34,363 nucleotides of DNA from the NCBI GenBank assembly GCA_018812265.1, contig JAHJDG010000182.1:1-34363 (forward strand). Reading direction: 5' to 3'. Below, piece by piece: positions 31,683-34,363 of this stretch. Origin of the DNA: a bacterium (GTDB taxonomy: Bacteria > Electryoneota > RPQS01). A model generated the notes under the pieces. That model saw only the letters and a program-made list of their open reading frames with translations, was not told the DNA's origin and made no database searches. Numbering within the stretch: the first letter of the stretch is position 1; each line of letters starts with the position of its first letter. The translations under genes and the position numbers were made by a program.

Positions 31683-33335
31683 TCAACTGATTTGTCGCCA
31701 AGCGCCGCGCTGAACCGTGTGGACGCGGGGAGTACCCGGCGGCCAGTTGGCTGGCGTCAACAGGCCCGTGTCGAATGCCCAGTTCCGGTTGGGAGCCGTA
31801 TAGAATGACCCGTAGTTCCAGCTCGCCGTCGCCTGCCGGCTGTTCCAGAGGTCAATGATACTGCCGCGATACGTCACGGTCACGCCGCTCCAATTCTCGA
31901 GGAAACGGAACAGATTCTCCAGTCCGCCGCTGTACGTCGAACCGGAGTCCGTCGGCACATGCCCCGTCATTACGCAGGCATTGATGCTCATCGCCGTGGG
32001 AACGCGACTGCCCAAAGACCAATTCGATTTCGCGTCGTCCCAATTCGGAGAAAGCAGGGTGATGGCGTCGCACAGAAGAGCCGAACCCTTCTTGGAAACG
32101 GTGTTGTAGTTGCCCTTGACGTAAAGAGGCAGATTCGAGGCTATCGTCAAACCACCGTTCGGAAGCGTCTGCGCATTCATGATACGAATCGCAGGGTAGT
32201 CTCCGCTCGAATGAGTGATGTAGATGATGCCGTTGGGCGGAGCATATCCTCCCGAGATCATCGTCCCGATGTTGATATCCACCACGTCCGCCCAGCGGTC
32301 TTGGCGATCATCCCAGAATTTGTTGGCCTGATAGGTATAGACGCCGGGCTGGGTCAAGGGATTGCCCAAGCTGTCGGTGAGGACTCCGTCCACGTAGCGG
32401 ATCGTCGCTTTGTACCAGTATTTCGCCTCCCGTTCCAGTGGGCCGTCCCCGGCCACTCCCCGCTCGACAACGACGTGCTGATCCGCCGCCGGAGGAAGGG
32501 GCAGTCTTAGGTTTGAGAGTCCATGCGAACCGTCGCGGAACCTGCCGTTCCAGACCGACAGCGCTTCGGTAGCCCACGTCGCCTGCCGGTTATCCAGCCA
32601 GTAGCTGCCGCGCCAGACGTTCTGCCAGGCGCCGAATTGATCCTTGACGCGCACGTATCCGGGGGGATCCACGTGGGCGTTGTCCTTCCGGAAGTGCCAA
32701 TACCTGCCGACCGCCGTCACATAGGACTCGCACTGGATGCCGGTCTCGGCACCCATGTACAGATTGGCATTGGTATGAATCGGTCCGGCAAAGGTCATCG
32801 CGGGACCCGGATAGATTTCCAGGTCATTCTCGTAGAAGACGCCGAATTGAAAAAGCGGGATGAACTGATGCTGGATCTCCCGCACAATGGCGGCTTCCCG
32901 CCGGTCGCTGGATACCCGCGCTTGGACCGTGTACCGTTGTACGTAACCGCGCAAACCCGTATAATCTCCCGAAGAAATGATTTCTTCGGTCAACGGCCCG
33001 ACTTTCGTGACCTGAAACTGATTCACGTTGAAACCGGAATAACTCGGGGGCGTGAGTTGATCAATCTGACTTTGCGTAGGATCGAGCGTGTTGTTGAGCA
33101 AGTTCTTCAGCTCGCCGCATCCCCATTCTACGGCTCCCTCAGCCGCATAGAACGTCCGAGCGTTGTCCAGCTGAACGGCGGTCACCTGAGTCTGCCGCGT
33201 TGACCGGAGAGCCGACGTGGTTGCAATGAAAATGAGTCCGGTCATCAGAATCAGCGCCACCACCATCACCAGACCTCGCTGATGAGCCGAACGCCCTCTG
33301 CCCTGCCCTTTTGACCCCACGGGTATATTCCGCAT
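31683..33335 (-). CDS. Large PilX-like minor pilus protein
   Basis: The ATG at 33335 (GTGGAGAAAAGAC upstream) gives 550 residues; an earlier ATG at 33365 overlaps the upstream stop and cannot be excluded. A basic leader ends QRG, then LVMVVALILMTGLIFIATTSA forms the membrane helix, resembling PilX/GspK class proteins: it has the Gly of a prepilin site but no Glu at +5. The segment TRQTQVTAVQLDNARTFYAAEGAVEWG is typical of PilX N-termini. The remaining about 450 residues, including AGPIHTNANLYMGAETG, resemble large DUF4900-type pilus proteins. It may cap the pilus tip or bind surfaces. Its length is two to three times a classical PilX. Confidence 0.75.
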   Translation of the reverse strand: MRNIPVGSKGQGRGRSAHQRGLVMVVALILMTGLIFIATTSALRSTRQTQVTAVQLDNARTFYAAEGAVEWGCGELKNLLNNTLDPTQSQIDQLTPPSYSGFNVNQFQVTKVGPLTEEIISSGDYTGLRGYVQRYTVQARVSSDRREAAIVREIQHQFIPLFQFGVFYENDLEIYPGPAMTFAGPIHTNANLYMGAETGIQCESYVTAVGRYWHFRKDNAHVDPPGYVRVKDQFGAWQNVWRGSYWLDNRQATWATEALSVWNGRFRDGSHGLSNLRLPLPPAADQHVVVERGVAGDGPLEREAKYWYKATIRYVDGVLTDSLGNPLTQPGVYTYQANKFWDDRQDRWADVVDINIGTMISGGYAPPNGIIYITHSSGDYPAIRIMNAQTLPNGGLTIASNLPLYVKGNYNTVSKKGSALLCDAITLLSPNWDDAKSNWSLGSRVPTAMSINACVMTGHVPTDSGSTYSGGLENLFRFLENWSGVTVTYRGSIIDLWNSRQATASWNYGSFYTAPNRNWAFDTGLLTPANWPPGTPRVHTVQRGAWRQIS

Positions 33336-33361
33336 GTCTTTTCTCCACAGCAAATTACACA

Positions 33362-34138
33362 TCATGCGCCCAGACTCAAGTTGCGGCCGCGCACCAGAAA
33401 CCGATGTACGGTCCGGTGATAGCCGTCATACCAGTACGTCCCGTCCGGCAGATACAGAAATTCGGGATGGGCGTTTTCTTGACGATCCGAACGCGTTACT
33501 ACCATGATCTCGACCGCCGTGACCCGGCTCCGCTCCCCGGTAGTCAGCGTGTATCCGGACCCATAGGGGTAGCCAGACGCCGGAATCGAGTTCCCGTCGC
33601 GATCCCAATAAAGGAACATCATATGATCCACGTGGGTAGCCACCGTTTTCATTACCGGAGGCAGCCAGCGCAGCGAATCCCGTGACCACTCCCACACCGT
33701 CTGTTCAACCGTGTTATGTCCGGCGTTGCGCCGATACCGAATGGTCTCGGTCCGGCCGTCGTTGTCGTAATCGCCCGTACACACCAGATCGTAGGTGTTG
33801 GCGAACTCGAAGTCGCTGCGGATCGAGTCACTCCAGCTCTCGTTCGGAACGTCCCGGTTAATGTCGTTCGCGTCTCCGTTGACGTCCTGCGGCGCGAGCA
33901 AGCCAACCAGCTTGAATTCACGAGCCAGTCGCTGAACCACCATGCGCGACTCCTGGTTGGCCGCTCCGCGCGCTTCGTCCCGCGCGGCGCCACGGGCCGC
34001 ACCGTAGTACAAAGCGAATAGGGACGTGAGCAGCGTAATCGCCAGCGTCATGCTGATCAGCATTTCCAAGAGCGTCACCCCGGCGCACCGCGGTCGCGCC
34101 CGAGGCAACGTCTTTCGATTCGAAAATCTACGTCTCAT
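33362..34138 (-). CDS. PilW-like type IV prepilin/minor pilin
   Basis: The 258-residue protein has a basic leader followed by CAGVTLLEMLISMTLAITLL (about 18-37), the prepilin site G-V with the conserved Glu at +5 (the usual residue after Gly is Phe, here Val). This is typical of minor pilins processed by PilD. The C-terminal domain includes MVVQRLAREFKLVGL and Asp/Asn-rich stretches (DVNGDANDINRD, DYDNDGRTE) that may bind calcium. The start follows AGGGGAGACGAAG. It lies 30 bp downstream of the partial pseudopilin gene and its stop overlaps the PilX-like frame. Confidence 0.85.
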   Translation of the reverse strand: MRRRFSNRKTLPRARPRCAGVTLLEMLISMTLAITLLTSLFALYYGAARGAARDEARGAANQESRMVVQRLAREFKLVGLLAPQDVNGDANDINRDVPNESWSDSIRSDFEFANTYDLVCTGDYDNDGRTETIRYRRNAGHNTVEQTVWEWSRDSLRWLPPVMKTVATHVDHMMFLYWDRDGNSIPASGYPYGSGYTLTTGERSRVTAVEIMVVTRSDRQENAHPEFLYLPDGTYWYDGYHRTVHRFLVRGRNLSLGA

Positions 34139-34168
34139 CTTCGTCTCCCCTGCTGATTCATCGTATCG

Positions 34169-34363
34169 CTACAAGTTCGAAACATACGTCGTCAGTTCCG
34201 CGAAGCGTCGGTCGTTCTCGAAGTAGATTCGCAGCGTGACCTGCTTCCGATTGACGAGCGTCGTCACATACGTTTCGTGGCGAAAGTCGGGCTGCTCGTT
34301 GTATTCACTGTAACCGCCAACCTCCGATTGAATGTTGGCATATGTCATGTTGCGAATCCGCTC
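34169..34363 (-). CDS. C-terminal fragment of a probable minor pseudopilin (5' part outside window)
   Basis: An open minus-strand frame enters from the right edge and ends at TAG (34169-34171), giving 64 residues: IRNMTYANIQSEVGGYSE near the start and TTLVNRKQVTLRIYFENDR later. The region is beta-rich with no domain I could name. Its position 30 bp before the PilW-like gene, on the same strand, suggests a PilV/PilE-like minor pilin. The identity rests on context alone. Confidence 0.5.
   Translation of the reverse strand, partial: ERIRNMTYANIQSEVGGYSEYNEQPDFRHETYVTTLVNRKQVTLRIYFENDRRFAELTTYVSNL

Overview
The window looks like chromosome from a Gram-negative bacterium of the FCB superphylum or a related candidate phylum. 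I infer this from four secreted proteins that end in an 'NYPNPFN'-type FlgD-like/type IX secretion sorting domain, from a complete-looking inner-membrane/secretin type IV pilus (T4P) alignment complex, and from outer-membrane-type proteins. I cannot name a genus. Several promoters have the form TTGACx-N17-TAxxxT, which is the E. coli-like sigma-70 pattern rather than the Bacteroidota TAnnTTTG pattern.

Left part (1-4510, all minus strand): the N-terminal part of a GT-C glycosyltransferase, a tRNA-Arg(UCU) with its own promoter, an S41-type protease-like secreted protein, the catalytic subunit of a B12-dependent acyl-CoA mutase whose substrate-pocket residues match isobutyryl-CoA mutase rather than methylmalonyl-CoA mutase, and a small beta-barrel-like envelope protein.

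Centre-left (5050-13072, plus strand): a 1000-residue Cys-rich secreted protein with its own terminator, an archaeal-type class I fructose-bisphosphate aldolase with a Trm112-like small protein, then two tandem LamG-domain secreted paralogues.

Centre (13195-20531, minus strand): an SOS operon (DUF6504-like gene then dinB, DNA polymerase IV) under a near-consensus promoter with two GAAC-N4-GTTC-type LexA boxes, then two tandem secreted subtilases of near-identical architecture.

Right part (20784-34363, minus strand): one long T4P operon, read from right to left: partial pseudopilin, PilW-like prepilin, large PilX-like protein, TPR protein, PilT, DUF4388+Roadblock-like protein, a fusion of a GspE/MshE N-terminal domain with a DnaA-type AAA+ ATPase, a response regulator, a PAS histidine-kinase-like protein that has lost its phospho-accepting His, a fused PilM-PilN, a small lipoprotein, PilO, PilP and a short PilQ, closed by a hairpin terminator. 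Spacing is tight, with several 4-bp start/stop overlaps. The four-gene signalling block between pilT and pilMN (25508-29268) is the strongest candidate here for an undescribed system: an intact receiver domain, a pseudo-kinase, a DnaA-like ATPase lacking a DNA-binding domain, and a Roadblock-type protein, all apparently co-translated with the pilus machine.
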